A stretch of 46,978 bases of DNA from an uncultured Phycisphaeraceae bacterium (GTDB lineage: Bacteria > Planctomycetota > Phycisphaerae > Phycisphaerales > UBA1924): NCBI GenBank assembly GCA_937899905.1, contig CALCCF010000040.1:1-46978 (forward strand), read 5' to 3'. The notes under the pieces were generated by a model. It saw only the letters and a list, made by a program, of their open reading frames with translations. It ran no database searches and had not been told where the DNA came from. This document shows, piece after piece, positions 7,286-15,022 of the stretch (position 1 is its first letter; each line of letters begins with the position of its first letter). Position numbers and translations under genes: made by a program.

Positions 7286-8203
7286 ATGGCCGACCAGCCC
7301 ACACTGACCATGCGCCAGCGGACGGCCATTGGCGTGCCGCCGCTGCTGCTCCGCCTTGCCCTGGCCGTCACGTTCATCTGGGCGGGGTACGCGAAGATCT
7401 TCGGCACGTTCGAGGTGACCGAAGACAACCGCGCGGCCCTCGTCGCCGCGGGCGTGATCTCCGACGGATCGACCGACCCGGTGGTGCCGGCCGATCCCGA
7501 GGGCGACACCGAGCAGCCCGAGCCGCCGGCGGAGGACCCCGCCGAGGCAACCGAGGAAACAACCGTGGAGACCACGGCCGATCCAGGCGGTGAAGGAGAG
7601 ACGACCACCGAGCCGGAAGAGACCACGACCTCGCCTGTAGAGCCCGCCCAAGGTGAGCCCGACCCCGGCGAAGAGCCCGGGTTCGCCTCGCTCGCCGGCG
7701 ACGGGCGGGTGACCCTGGTCTCCCAGAGCACAGAGCCGCAACGCGTGCGCAACTACAACGGCTTGGCAATGTTGATGTATGGCGCCGGCAACCCGCAGCC
7801 GGTCGAAGCCGATGGCGAGACCACGACGCCGATGGCGCTCGTGCCCTCGACCTTCGCCTCCCCGCCGTGGCCGACGCGTCTGGCGTTGCTAGCGGCGGTC
7901 ACCGAGCTCGTCGCGGGCGTCGGGTTGCTCATCGGCCTGCTCACACGCGTGGGCGGTCTGAGCGTCGCGGGCGTCATGGCGGTCGCGATGTGGCTTACGC
8001 AGATCGGCCCCGCGCTGCAGAGCGGCAACACCTGGCTCGGCTTCCTGCCGCTGAACGATCCCTGGAACATCGCGACCTACTCGACGTTCCTGTGGCAGCT
8101 CGCACTCATGGCGGCCGGGCTGGCGCTCGTCTTCTCGGGCCCGGGCACGCTGTCGCTGGACCGCTTCCTCTTCGGACGAGGCGGCAGAGACGACGAGGAC
8201 TAA
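7286..8203 (+). CDS. DoxX-family membrane protein with acidic Pro/Glu/Thr insert
   Basis: Inner-membrane protein of 305 residues. The first helix (LLLRLALAVTFIWAGYAKIFG) and the later helices (TRLALLAAVTELVAGVGLLIG, VAGVMAVAMWLTQIGPAL, FLWQLALMAAGLALVFSG) follow the four-helix DoxX pattern, including the R-x-x-x-G-x-x-F/W-x-x-x-G-x-x-K motif. Between helix 1 and helix 2 an unusually long insert of about 130 residues is rich in Glu, Pro and Thr, and should be disordered on the periplasmic side. The start is fixed by AAGGAGGA five bases before the ATG. DoxX proteins are linked to redox balance in some bacteria, but no substrate can be named here. Confidence 0.82.
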   Translation: MADQPTLTMRQRTAIGVPPLLLRLALAVTFIWAGYAKIFGTFEVTEDNRAALVAAGVISDGSTDPVVPADPEGDTEQPEPPAEDPAEATEETTVETTADPGGEGETTTEPEETTTSPVEPAQGEPDPGEEPGFASLAGDGRVTLVSQSTEPQRVRNYNGLAMLMYGAGNPQPVEADGETTTPMALVPSTFASPPWPTRLALLAAVTELVAGVGLLIGLLTRVGGLSVAGVMAVAMWLTQIGPALQSGNTWLGFLPLNDPWNIATYSTFLWQLALMAAGLALVFSGPGTLSLDRFLFGRGGRDDED

Positions 8204-8306
8204 CCCGTACGGCTTCCGAATCTGGGGAACTCTTCACGATTCGAAAGCGAAGGTCTCCTGTGGCAGGCCCTATCCTGGGCCTCGCTGAACACCGGGAGGC
8301 CTCCCC

Positions 8307-8711
8307 ATGCCGGCAACCGATACCTCCGCCCTGCGTGAAGCCACGATCCTCATCGTCGATGATGATCGGGACATCCTCCTTGCGATGGAGACGGCCTTCA
8401 AGGCCGAGGGTGCCATCACGCACACGGCCGGCGACGGCAACACCGCCATCGAGCTCACGCTCGAAGCCAAGCCCGACCTGGTCGTGCTCGACATGATGCT
8501 GCCGGCCCGCTCGGGCTTCCTGGCGCTCGAGAAGATCAAGGGCAACGACGACAGCCCATTGGTGATCATGGTGACCGCCAACGACGGCAACCGGCATCAG
8601 GCGTACGCCCAATCGCTGGGGGTCGATGGGTACCTCATCAAGCCCGTGCCGCTCGGCCAACTCATGGAGACGGCCGCGGAGCTGCTCTCGAGTCGGGGCG
8701 AGGGGGCCTGA
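8307..8711 (+). CDS. Single-domain response regulator (CheY-like receiver)
   Basis: A 134-residue receiver domain without output domain. Key residues are all visible: acidic pair in ILIVDDDRD (D18-D20), phospho-acceptor D62 (VVLDMMLP), T90 (IMVTAND) and K112 (YLIKPVPL). It would be phosphorylated by a histidine kinase and act by protein contact. No histidine kinase gene is present in the window, so the partner is encoded elsewhere. The ATG is preceded by GGGAGG with good spacing. The next gene starts 5 bp after its stop, so the two are almost certainly co-transcribed, and the small downstream protein could be a target or companion. Confidence 0.93.
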   Translation: MPATDTSALREATILIVDDDRDILLAMETAFKAEGAITHTAGDGNTAIELTLEAKPDLVVLDMMLPARSGFLALEKIKGNDDSPLVIMVTANDGNRHQAYAQSLGVDGYLIKPVPLGQLMETAAELLSSRGEGA

Positions 8712-8716
8712 TCGCC

Positions 8717-9037
8717 ATGCCCAAGCGCCAGATCGTAATCGTGTCTTCCGAGCCCGCCGACGAGGGGCTCCCCCCGCTGGGCACCATGGACGAGGTGGCC
8801 GCCGCCCTGGCGGACTTCAACACGGCCACCGACGGCTCGCCCAGGAGCGCCAGCGCCGGAACCGTGGTGCTCCACGGCCCGGGTTTGGTCGTCGAGCTGC
8901 CGATGGGCCTCGATCGTGTCACCCAGGGCCTCGTGACCCTCGTCGATGAGGACGTCGCGTGGCCCGTGCTCATGAAGCTGGTGAAGAGCCTGCCCTGGAA
9001 GCTGCTGGACCTGGAAACGGGCCGAAGCTTCGGCTGA
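8717..9037 (+). CDS. Hypothetical protein in operon with the receiver gene
   Basis: A 106-residue soluble protein of unknown function, starting 5 bp after the receiver gene and using purines inside its 3' end (GAGGGGGCC) as ribosome site. Visible features are an N-terminal strand (KRQIVIVSSEPAD), a middle segment typical of a small beta sheet (GTVVLHGPGLVVELPMG), and a C-terminal helical part (WPVLMKLVKSLPWKLLDLETG). No catalytic or metal motif is seen. The tight linkage suggests involvement in the same signalling event, which is inference only. Confidence 0.75.
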   Translation: MPKRQIVIVSSEPADEGLPPLGTMDEVAAALADFNTATDGSPRSASAGTVVLHGPGLVVELPMGLDRVTQGLVTLVDEDVAWPVLMKLVKSLPWKLLDLETGRSFG

Positions 9038-9312
9038 TTCCTCAATTTCAGTGCGAGACCGGGTTTACGGGGCGAGAACCGCCTGCGACTTGGTCCGCTG
9101 TTGTGTGAGACTGGGTGGTCCCTGCGGCTTAGGCAAGCCACAAGAGGACATTTCCTGGTTCGTCAAGGAAAATTCTTAGAAAATCTTGCCTTTTGCGGCA
9201 CTTTTTGCCCAGAAGGGGACACGACCGCGTCACCTTTCGGGTATTCTGGAAGGCCGGCGGCAGCAAACGCCGGTTCGTAGAAGTTTGTGCACATTCTTTT
9301 AGGAGAGACAAG

Positions 9313-9921
9313 ATGACCAAGATCACCGCTGTTGTTGGCCTGCTGGCCGTGGCCGGTATCGCCTCGGCCCAGGTTTCCTCGGGCTCGTTCACCCCGGACG
9401 CCACCGACGATTACGAGAGCTACCCCGGCGGTCGCGCTCCGATCACCAGCCTGTTTAGCGGCACCGTTCCCGTCGTTGCTGGCGCTGTTGATCACCGCTC
9501 GATCGACGCCGGCGACTGGTTCGACTTCCGCACCCCGGGCGGCCCCCTGGCCCCCACCTCGGGCACGAAGTTCGGCACGCTGTTCGGCTTCGGTGACATC
9601 ACCCTCGACTTCACCGGTCTGGGTGGCATCTTCGGCTTCAGCGGCTTCGCCAGCGCCGCCGGCGTCGGCGACGACGTCCTGACGTTCTTCGACATGGGCG
9701 GCAGCCAGATCGGTCAGGAGACCATCGTCGGCGGCTTCGGCCCGGGCGACGGCTCCTTCGAGGGCTTCAGCTACGTCTCGACCGTCGCCATCGGTTCGGT
9801 CCGCCTCGAGGGTCGCGAGACCGGTTACGACGACCTCAGCTACACCACCATCCCGGCTCCGGCCTCCCTGGCCGCTCTGGCCGGCCTTGGCGTCTTCGCC
9901 AGCCGCCGCCGTCGCGCCTAA
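9313..9921 (+). CDS. PEP-CTERM sorted secreted protein
   Basis: A 202-residue exported protein. It has a classic signal peptide (MTKITAVVGLLAVAG, cleavage after IASA) and a C-terminal sorting signal: a Pro-Ala-rich IPAPAS motif, a hydrophobic helix (LAALAGLGVF), and the basic end ASRRRRA. Such tails direct proteins to exosortase, which detaches the tail and delivers the body to the envelope or matrix. The exosortase gene is not in this window. The body is Gly/Phe/Asp-rich with no cysteine and looks like a beta-sandwich. The ATG at 9313 follows AGGAGAGACAAG. The 275-bp spacer upstream holds no other gene and probably its promoter; an intrinsic terminator follows. Confidence 0.88.
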   Translation: MTKITAVVGLLAVAGIASAQVSSGSFTPDATDDYESYPGGRAPITSLFSGTVPVVAGAVDHRSIDAGDWFDFRTPGGPLAPTSGTKFGTLFGFGDITLDFTGLGGIFGFSGFASAAGVGDDVLTFFDMGGSQIGQETIVGGFGPGDGSFEGFSYVSTVAIGSVRLEGRETGYDDLSYTTIPAPASLAALAGLGVFASRRRRA

Positions 9922-9956
9922 TCGCGTCCGGTTCATCAAATCTGCTTTGACTTTCG

Positions 9957-9989
9957 GCACGCCCCCGCTCGCGCGGGGGCGTGCTTTTT
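9957..9989 (+). terminator. Rho-independent terminator after the PEP-CTERM gene
   Basis: Eleven-base-pair stem (gcacgcccccg / cgggggcgtgc) with a six-base loop, then five T residues. It lies 36 bp past the PEP-CTERM stop codon and insulates hldE, which starts at 10024. Confidence 0.9.
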
Positions 9990-10023
9990 GCTAGGCCTCG
10001 TGGTTCCTCCCTAAACTGCTCCC

Positions 10024-11505
10024 GTGAACAGCCTCCTCGAAGCGCTCGCGAACTGGAAGCCCTTTACCGCGCTGGTGGTCGGCGACTTCATGCTCGACCA
10101 GCAGCTCTACGGCGACGCCGATCGCCTGAGTGCCGATGCGCCGGTGCCGGTCCTTCGTGTCACGCGCCAGGAAGCCATGCCCGGCGGCGCGGGCAACCTC
10201 GCCGAAGATCTCATCGCGCTGGGCGGGCGCGTGCGTGTGTTCGGTGTCACCGGACGGGACGCCGAGGGCGCGCTGCTTCGCGAGAGCCTCGAGACCGCGG
10301 GCGTCGAGACTTCGGGGCTGATCGAAGACGAATCGCGTCCTACCACGGTCAAGCGGAACCTGATCGGCCTCGCCCAGCACCGACATCCGCAGAAGATGTT
10401 CCGTGTCGACTTCGAGTCTCGCGATGCGCTGTCGAAGCCGACGGCCGAGCGGCTGCTTGCCGCCCTGGACGCCTCGCTGGTTGATGCCGACGTGCTGTGC
10501 CTGGAGGACTACGACAAGGGCGTGTGCGATCCGGCGTTGTGCGAGGCCGTCGTGGCGCTCGCCCGCAAGCACGGCGTGCCGCTGCTCGTTGATCCGGCCT
10601 CACGCGACGACTTTACCCGGTATCGCGGTTGCACCTCGATCACGCCAAACCGAAGCGAGGCCGAACGCGCGACCGGGCGGCGGCATGCGATGACGTCTCC
10701 CGAGCAGCGAGAGACCCTCGCCCGTGAGCTGGCCGGCACGCTGGAGTGCGAGGCGGTGGTTCTCACGCTGGACAAGGACGGCGCGCTGCTGCTGGAGCAC
10801 GATGTCGATCCGGTCTCCATCCCCACCGTGGCACGCGACGTGTACGACGTGACGGGCGCGGGCGACATGATGCTCGCCGGGCTGGCCGCGGCGCGGGCCA
10901 ACGGATTGTCGTGGCCGGACGCGGTTCGCCTGGCCAACGCGGCCGCGGGGCTGGAGGTCCAGATCTTCGGCGTCAAGCCCATCCCGCTTGCCGATGTGCA
11001 TCGCGAATTGCTACGGCAGTCGGGCCGATTGACAGGCAAGCTGCGCACGGTTGACGAGCTGCGCACCGAGCTTGCCGCGGTCCGGCAGAACGGCGGCGAT
11101 GTCGTGTTCACCAACGGCTGCTTCGATGTCTTGCACGCCGGGCACGTGTCCCTGCTCGAACGATCGGCCAAGCTGGGCGACTTCCTCGTGGTCGGCTTGA
11201 ACAGCGACGACTCGGTGCGCCGCCTGAAGGGTGCCGATCGCCCGGTGCATACGGCGATCGATCGCGCACGCGTGCTTGGTGCGCTCGAGCCCGTTGATGC
11301 GGTGGTCGTGTTTGAGGAGGACACGCCGATACACCTCATCGAGGCGTTGGTACCCGAGGTCCTCGTGAAGGGTGCCGATTACGCGGGCAAGGAGGTGGTC
11401 GGCCAGGACGTGGTCGAGCGAGCCGGCGGCCGCGTCGAGCTCATCGATCTCGTACAAGGCCTGAGCACCACCAACGCGCTCTCGCGGCTCGAGGCCGGCT
11501 CGTGA
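10024..11505 (+). CDS. hldE: Bifunctional heptose 7-phosphate kinase / heptose 1-phosphate adenylyltransferase
   Basis: A 493-residue two-domain enzyme of the ADP-L-glycero-beta-D-manno-heptose pathway, which supplies heptose for lipopolysaccharide core or other surface glycans. The N-terminal PfkB/ribokinase domain (about 1-320) shows PGGAGNLAEDL and the kinase signature DVTGAGDMMLAGLA. The C-terminal nucleotidyltransferase domain (about 350-493) shows FTNGCFDVLHAGHVSLLE with the HxGH motif, and GLNSDDSVRRLKG. Both catalytic halves look intact, and length matches the E. coli type of fusion. The start is GTG at 10024; no strong ribosome site is visible. The stop overlaps the GTG of the ASCH gene by 4 bp, so they are coupled. 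Confidence 0.96.
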   Translation: MNSLLEALANWKPFTALVVGDFMLDQQLYGDADRLSADAPVPVLRVTRQEAMPGGAGNLAEDLIALGGRVRVFGVTGRDAEGALLRESLETAGVETSGLIEDESRPTTVKRNLIGLAQHRHPQKMFRVDFESRDALSKPTAERLLAALDASLVDADVLCLEDYDKGVCDPALCEAVVALARKHGVPLLVDPASRDDFTRYRGCTSITPNRSEAERATGRRHAMTSPEQRETLARELAGTLECEAVVLTLDKDGALLLEHDVDPVSIPTVARDVYDVTGAGDMMLAGLAAARANGLSWPDAVRLANAAAGLEVQIFGVKPIPLADVHRELLRQSGRLTGKLRTVDELRTELAAVRQNGGDVVFTNGCFDVLHAGHVSLLERSAKLGDFLVVGLNSDDSVRRLKGADRPVHTAIDRARVLGALEPVDAVVVFEEDTPIHLIEALVPEVLVKGADYAGKEVVGQDVVERAGGRVELIDLVQGLSTTNALSRLEAGS

Positions 11506-11912
11506 GCACGACCGCGACCCGCGAGCACGTGGCGATCGTGCACCCCTGGGTTGTGGACGCCTTGCTGACCGGCAAGAAGACCATCGAGAGCCGCTTTTCC
11601 CGCGATCGGCGCCCGCCGTTCGATCGCGTTGCCAGAGGTGATGTGGTGTATTTCAGGGTCACGGGCGGTGGATACGCCGCTCGCGCTGTGGTCGCCAAGG
11701 TCGAATGCCACGAGTCGCTGACACCCGAGAAGGTCTTGCAGATCGAGTCCGACCTGAGATCCAGCATCGGCGGCGAAGACGAGTACTGGCTAGCCGCACG
11801 ATCGGCGAGGTGCGCCACGCTGGTACACCTTGGCCAGTGCGTCGGCATCGAGGCCGGGCCGAAGCTGGATCGGCAGCCCGGTGACCGCCGAGCGTGGTTC
11901 GTGCTCGAGTAG
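11502..11912 (+). CDS. ASCH-domain protein
   Basis: A 136-residue protein of the ASCH/PUA-like fold. Typical features are the early basic signature GKKTIESRFSRDRR, the conserved GDVVYFRVTGG strand, and the closing AWFVLE. ASCH domains are proposed to bind RNA, and some are amidohydrolases on modified nucleosides; the actual substrate here is unknown. The GTG start overlaps the hldE stop (GTGA), so translation is coupled, although no functional link with heptose synthesis is known. An antiporter gene follows 84 bp downstream on the same strand. Confidence 0.82.
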   Translation: MSTTATREHVAIVHPWVVDALLTGKKTIESRFSRDRRPPFDRVARGDVVYFRVTGGGYAARAVVAKVECHESLTPEKVLQIESDLRSSIGGEDEYWLAARSARCATLVHLGQCVGIEAGPKLDRQPGDRRAWFVLE

Positions 11913-11996
11913 CTCGTGCTCGGGTAGTTCATGCCAGTTTCGTTCGTGCCGGTTCGTTCGTGCTGGGTTCGGCCGGCCGCCGTACACTCGCTCCCG

Positions 11997-13838
11997 ATGG
12001 AAGCGCATGGGGCGGTACAGAGCCTTGCCTTGGCCCTTGGCATCGGGGCACTGATCACGGTCGCGAGCGATCGCCTGCGGCAGCCGCCGATCCTGTTTCT
12101 GCTCATCGTTGGGTTCGTGCTGGGCGTCGAAGGCCTGGGGCTGGTCAACGGTGATTACCTGGGCACGAGCGGCTTGCTCGCCATCGTGTCGGTCTCGGTA
12201 GGCCTGCTCGTGTTCGAGGGTGGGCTCGGGCTCGACCGAGGGACCATTGCGCGCGCACCGGGTGCCGTGCGTGGCTTGCTCACAATCGGCGTGATCGTCA
12301 GTTGGGTCGCCACCGCGCTGCTCGGCAGATATCTGCTCGAGCTCCCATGGGACTTGTCGATCTTGCTCGGATCGATGCTGATCGTCACCGGACCCACGGT
12401 GATCCAGCCGATCCTGCGGCGCACGCCCATGAAGCCGGGTCTGCACTCGACGCTGATGGCCGAGGGCATCCTCATCGACCCCATCGGCGTCGTCGCGGCG
12501 GTGTCGACGCTCGAGATCGTGCGCCTGACCATTGAGCAACCGGGATCGGCTGGGCCGCTGGCCATCGGCGGGCAGTTCATCGTGCCCGCGATCACCGGCG
12601 TCGGGCTTGGCATCATGGCGGGGTACTTGGCCGCCCGAACTCTGCAAACCCTGAGTGCGAACAACCGCGCCGATACGCAGACGCTCGTGCTGGTCGGCCT
12701 ATCGGCGTGCATGATCTCGTTCGGGTTCTCCGAGGCGGTCGCCAGCGAAGCAGGACTGGTCGCGGCGACGATCTGCGGGCTCGTGCTGGCAAACATGGCG
12801 CGCGTTGGTGCCGAGCAGATGCGCCGCTTCAAGGAAACCACGGCCGTCATGCTCGTGGGCGCACTCTTCATCCTGCTCGCGTCGCGCGTTGACCTCGAAC
12901 GGCTCGCCGATGTCGAGATCCAGGACATCGTCTTCGTCGCGTGCATCGTGTTCGTCGTGCGTCCGCTGGCCGTCGCGGCGGGCACGATCCGTACCGGACT
13001 GAGCTTCCGCGAGCGCTTGTACGCCGCGTTGATCGCGCCGCGCGGCATCGTGGCGATTTCGCTGGGCGCCATCGTTGCCATCGAGTTAGCGCGAACGGCC
13101 GCGCTCGTCGTCGACACGAGGCCCACCCTCGCCGCCGACGCCGAACGCCTCGAGACACTGGTGATCCTGGTCATCGTCACGACCGTCACGCTCGCGGGCC
13201 TTACCGCCGGACCGCTCGCGACGCTGCTCCGAGTGCGTGCGGGCCGGCCCAACGGTGTCATCATCGTCGGCGGAAACCGGCTGGGGCGCGATCTGGCGGC
13301 GCACCTGCGAGCCCTCAACGTGCCCGCGAAGCTCGTAGATACGAACGCCGCGAATATCACCGCGGCGGCGAGTTCGGGCATCACCACGCACATGGGCAGC
13401 GCGACGGACACACGCTGGATGGATCAGGAGGTTGCCTCGACCGGGTATGGCAATGTGCTGAGCCTCTCGGACAACGATGAGGTGGATGGTGCGGTGTCGC
13501 GCTGGGCGTCGCAGCGTTTCGGCAGCCGGCACGTGCTGCGCTGGCGGCGCGAGAAGCCGCTCGCGCCCGCACGGGGGACGCCGGTTGTCGGCACGGCGAT
13601 GAAGTGGGGCCGGCCGCTGCGGCACCTGCTGTTCCAGATGGACACCGGACTCGCGCGGTGCGCCACGTGGGAGGAGGCCAAGCCGGGCGCGATCCCGATC
13701 CTGGCGGTCGATGGCGAGGGCCAGGTTCACATGGTCGACGATGGCGAGACGGCCAGCGCCTTCGACGGGAGCCCGCCGGAGGGCGTCCGATTCATCGGGG
13801 TTGAGATCGGCCCAGCACCCAAAGCCGCAGCCGAGTGA
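11997..13838 (+). CDS. Cation:proton antiporter with C-terminal TrkA-N (RCK) domain
   Basis: A 613-residue inner-membrane transporter of the CPA (NhaP/KefB-like) group. About twelve membrane helices lie in residues 1-400 (for example LLAIVSVSVGLLVFEGGLGL and LIVTGPTVIQPILRR, the latter matching the discontinuous-helix region with TGPT). A cytoplasmic NAD-binding TrkA-N domain follows from about residue 420 (GVIIVGGNRLGRDLAAHL). The family exchanges Na+ or K+ for protons and controls internal pH; the nucleotide-binding tail gates activity. The ion cannot be told from sequence alone. The ATG at 11997 is chosen because the upstream open stretch is not protein-like. It is probably the third gene of the hldE transcript. 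Confidence 0.9.
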   Translation: MEAHGAVQSLALALGIGALITVASDRLRQPPILFLLIVGFVLGVEGLGLVNGDYLGTSGLLAIVSVSVGLLVFEGGLGLDRGTIARAPGAVRGLLTIGVIVSWVATALLGRYLLELPWDLSILLGSMLIVTGPTVIQPILRRTPMKPGLHSTLMAEGILIDPIGVVAAVSTLEIVRLTIEQPGSAGPLAIGGQFIVPAITGVGLGIMAGYLAARTLQTLSANNRADTQTLVLVGLSACMISFGFSEAVASEAGLVAATICGLVLANMARVGAEQMRRFKETTAVMLVGALFILLASRVDLERLADVEIQDIVFVACIVFVVRPLAVAAGTIRTGLSFRERLYAALIAPRGIVAISLGAIVAIELARTAALVVDTRPTLAADAERLETLVILVIVTTVTLAGLTAGPLATLLRVRAGRPNGVIIVGGNRLGRDLAAHLRALNVPAKLVDTNAANITAAASSGITTHMGSATDTRWMDQEVASTGYGNVLSLSDNDEVDGAVSRWASQRFGSRHVLRWRREKPLAPARGTPVVGTAMKWGRPLRHLLFQMDTGLARCATWEEAKPGAIPILAVDGEGQVHMVDDGETASAFDGSPPEGVRFIGVEIGPAPKAAAE

Positions 13839-13864
13839 CCGGATCCGAGCACCGCAATGAAAAC

Positions 13865-13894
13865 GCGGGCGAGGCTTGACGACCCCGCCTGCGT
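13865..13894 (-). terminator. Terminator after the RRM protein gene
   Basis: On the minus strand an 11-bp stem with one G-T pair and one mismatch is followed by TTTTC (bases 13861-13864 are aaaa on the plus strand). It lies 30 bp past the RRM stop codon. Confidence 0.65.
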
Positions 13895-13924
13895 GCGTTC
13901 GATGAGCGTGTGTTTCGGTGCGGC

Positions 13925-14275
13925 TTACCAGCCGCCGCGACCGCCACCACCGCCGCCACCTCGGCGATCTCCGCCGTAGCCGCCACCGCCTCCACCACGG
14001 CCGCCGCCGAATCCACCACCGCCACCTCCGGCGTTGGCGCGCGGACGCGCCTCGTTGACCGTCAGCGGCCGGCCTTCCAGCGGCGTGCCGTGCAGGTTCT
14101 CGATGGCCTTGCGGCCGTCCTCTTCTTCCATCTCGATGAAGCCGAAGCCACGGCTCCGCCCCGTCTCACGATCCATCACCACGCTGGCCGAACTCACCTG
14201 GCCAAACTGGGTGAAGAGCTCGCCGAGCTCGTCGTCGTTGGTGCCATACGGCAGGTTTCCGACATAAATCCGCAT
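13925..14275 (-). CDS. Glycine-rich RNA-binding protein (RRM)
   Basis: A 116-residue RNA-binding protein. One RRM domain fills residues 1-80 with both RNP motifs: RNP2 IYVGNLPYG at the start and RNP1 SRGFGFIEM in the middle. The last about 35 residues are Gly/Arg repeats ending RGGW. This is the layout of cyanobacterial Rbp and plant cold-shock glycine-rich proteins, which bind single-stranded RNA and often respond to cold. The ATG at 14275 is preferred over the GTG immediately before it. The gene stands alone with its own terminator and is divergent from the tRNA-Gly gene. The glycine-rich tail is a coding low-complexity stretch and not a DNA repeat array. Confidence 0.95.
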   Translation of the reverse strand: MRIYVGNLPYGTNDDELGELFTQFGQVSSASVVMDRETGRSRGFGFIEMEEEDGRKAIENLHGTPLEGRPLTVNEARPRANAGGGGGGFGGGRGGGGGGYGGDRRGGGGGGGRGGW

Positions 14276-14485
14276 CACGGTCCTGATTCCTTCTCACAAG
14301 TCGTGCCCGGGGCTATCTATGCGAACCGGCCACCCCGCCCCGAGCCCGGCGGCGGCCGACGATTACGGGCTATCCCGTATTCTCACGTGATTGTACCATC
14401 TCATTCGACCCCGGACGAGGCGGCCCAGCCCGCACAAGCCTCGCTATGGCCCGGCCGCCACGTGGTTTGCGGAGGGCCGGTCGTG

Positions 14486-14514
14486 TTGACGGCCATCACC
14501 ATGGTCGATATCCT
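14486..14514 (+). promoter_or_regulatory. Sigma-70-type promoter of tRNA-Gly(GCC)
   Basis: TTGACG at 14486-14491 and TATCCT at 14509-14514 are separated by exactly 17 bp, ending 10 bp before the first base of the tRNA. This is the clearest housekeeping-type promoter in the window. Confidence 0.7.
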
Positions 14515-14524
14515 TGAGGCCGCT

Positions 14525-14596
14525 GCGGGTGTAGCTCAGCGGTAGAGCGTCACGTTGCCAACGTGAATGTCGACGGTTCGAATCCGTTCACCCGCT
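14525..14596 (+). tRNA. tRNA-Gly, anticodon GCC
   Basis: Complete cloverleaf of 72 nt: acceptor GCGGGTG/CACCCGC, D arm gtagctcagcggtagagc, anticodon stem TCACG/CGTGA with loop TTGCCAA (anticodon at 14557-14559), T arm GACGG-TTCGAAT-CCGTT, discriminator U. CCA is not encoded. It is followed by an intrinsic terminator. Confidence 0.97.
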
Positions 14597-14605
14597 TTCT
14601 TCCTG

Positions 14606-14640
14606 ACGAAAAAACCGCCCTTGAAGGGCGGTTTTTTCGT
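14606..14640. terminator. Bidirectional intrinsic terminator
   Basis: A long stem (aaaaaaccgccctt / aagggcggtttttt core) with A run before and T run after. It can terminate both the tRNA-Gly transcript on the plus strand and the first beta-helix gene, which ends at 14661 on the minus strand. Confidence 0.9.
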
Positions 14641-14660
14641 GGGTCGATTGGGCTGCTTGA

Positions 14661-15022
14661 TTACGGACAACCGGCGTCAAACTCGGCCTGGAACGCAAGG
14701 AAGTCGAACAGCGTCAGCCGGCCGTCGCCGTCGAAGTCGGCCTGAGGATCGCCCAGGCCGAAGAGACCCGAGAACGCGAGGAAGTCGAAGACCGTCAGCG
14801 CACCGTCGCCGTCGAGATCGGCCCTGCACACGTCGCAGTCTGCGGCCACCGGGTCGAACCTGACGATGCCCAGGCCCGGCTCGTCGGCCCCGTCGTAGAT
14901 CCTGGACGCGATGGCAACGGGCACGGTCGTGCCCCAGCACACGCCGGTGGCGTCGATGTCGGCGGGACCCGCGTGGTAGATGTCGTCGCCCAGCTCGGCG
15001 GTGTTGTTGGAGAACGTGTTCG
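14661..15022 (-). repeat. Near-identical 3' module, copy 1
   Basis: About 362 bp that match bases 16568-16929 at a constant offset of 1907 bp. By eye only about eight base differences are seen, several of them clustered at the far end. It encodes the last about 115 residues of the first beta-helix protein, including the dockerin-like pair. Confidence 0.85.

Noticed and set aside
13930-14030. Repetitive DNA that could suggest a repeat array
   Set aside because: It is the glycine-rich tail of the RRM protein, with irregular codons and no spacer structure.
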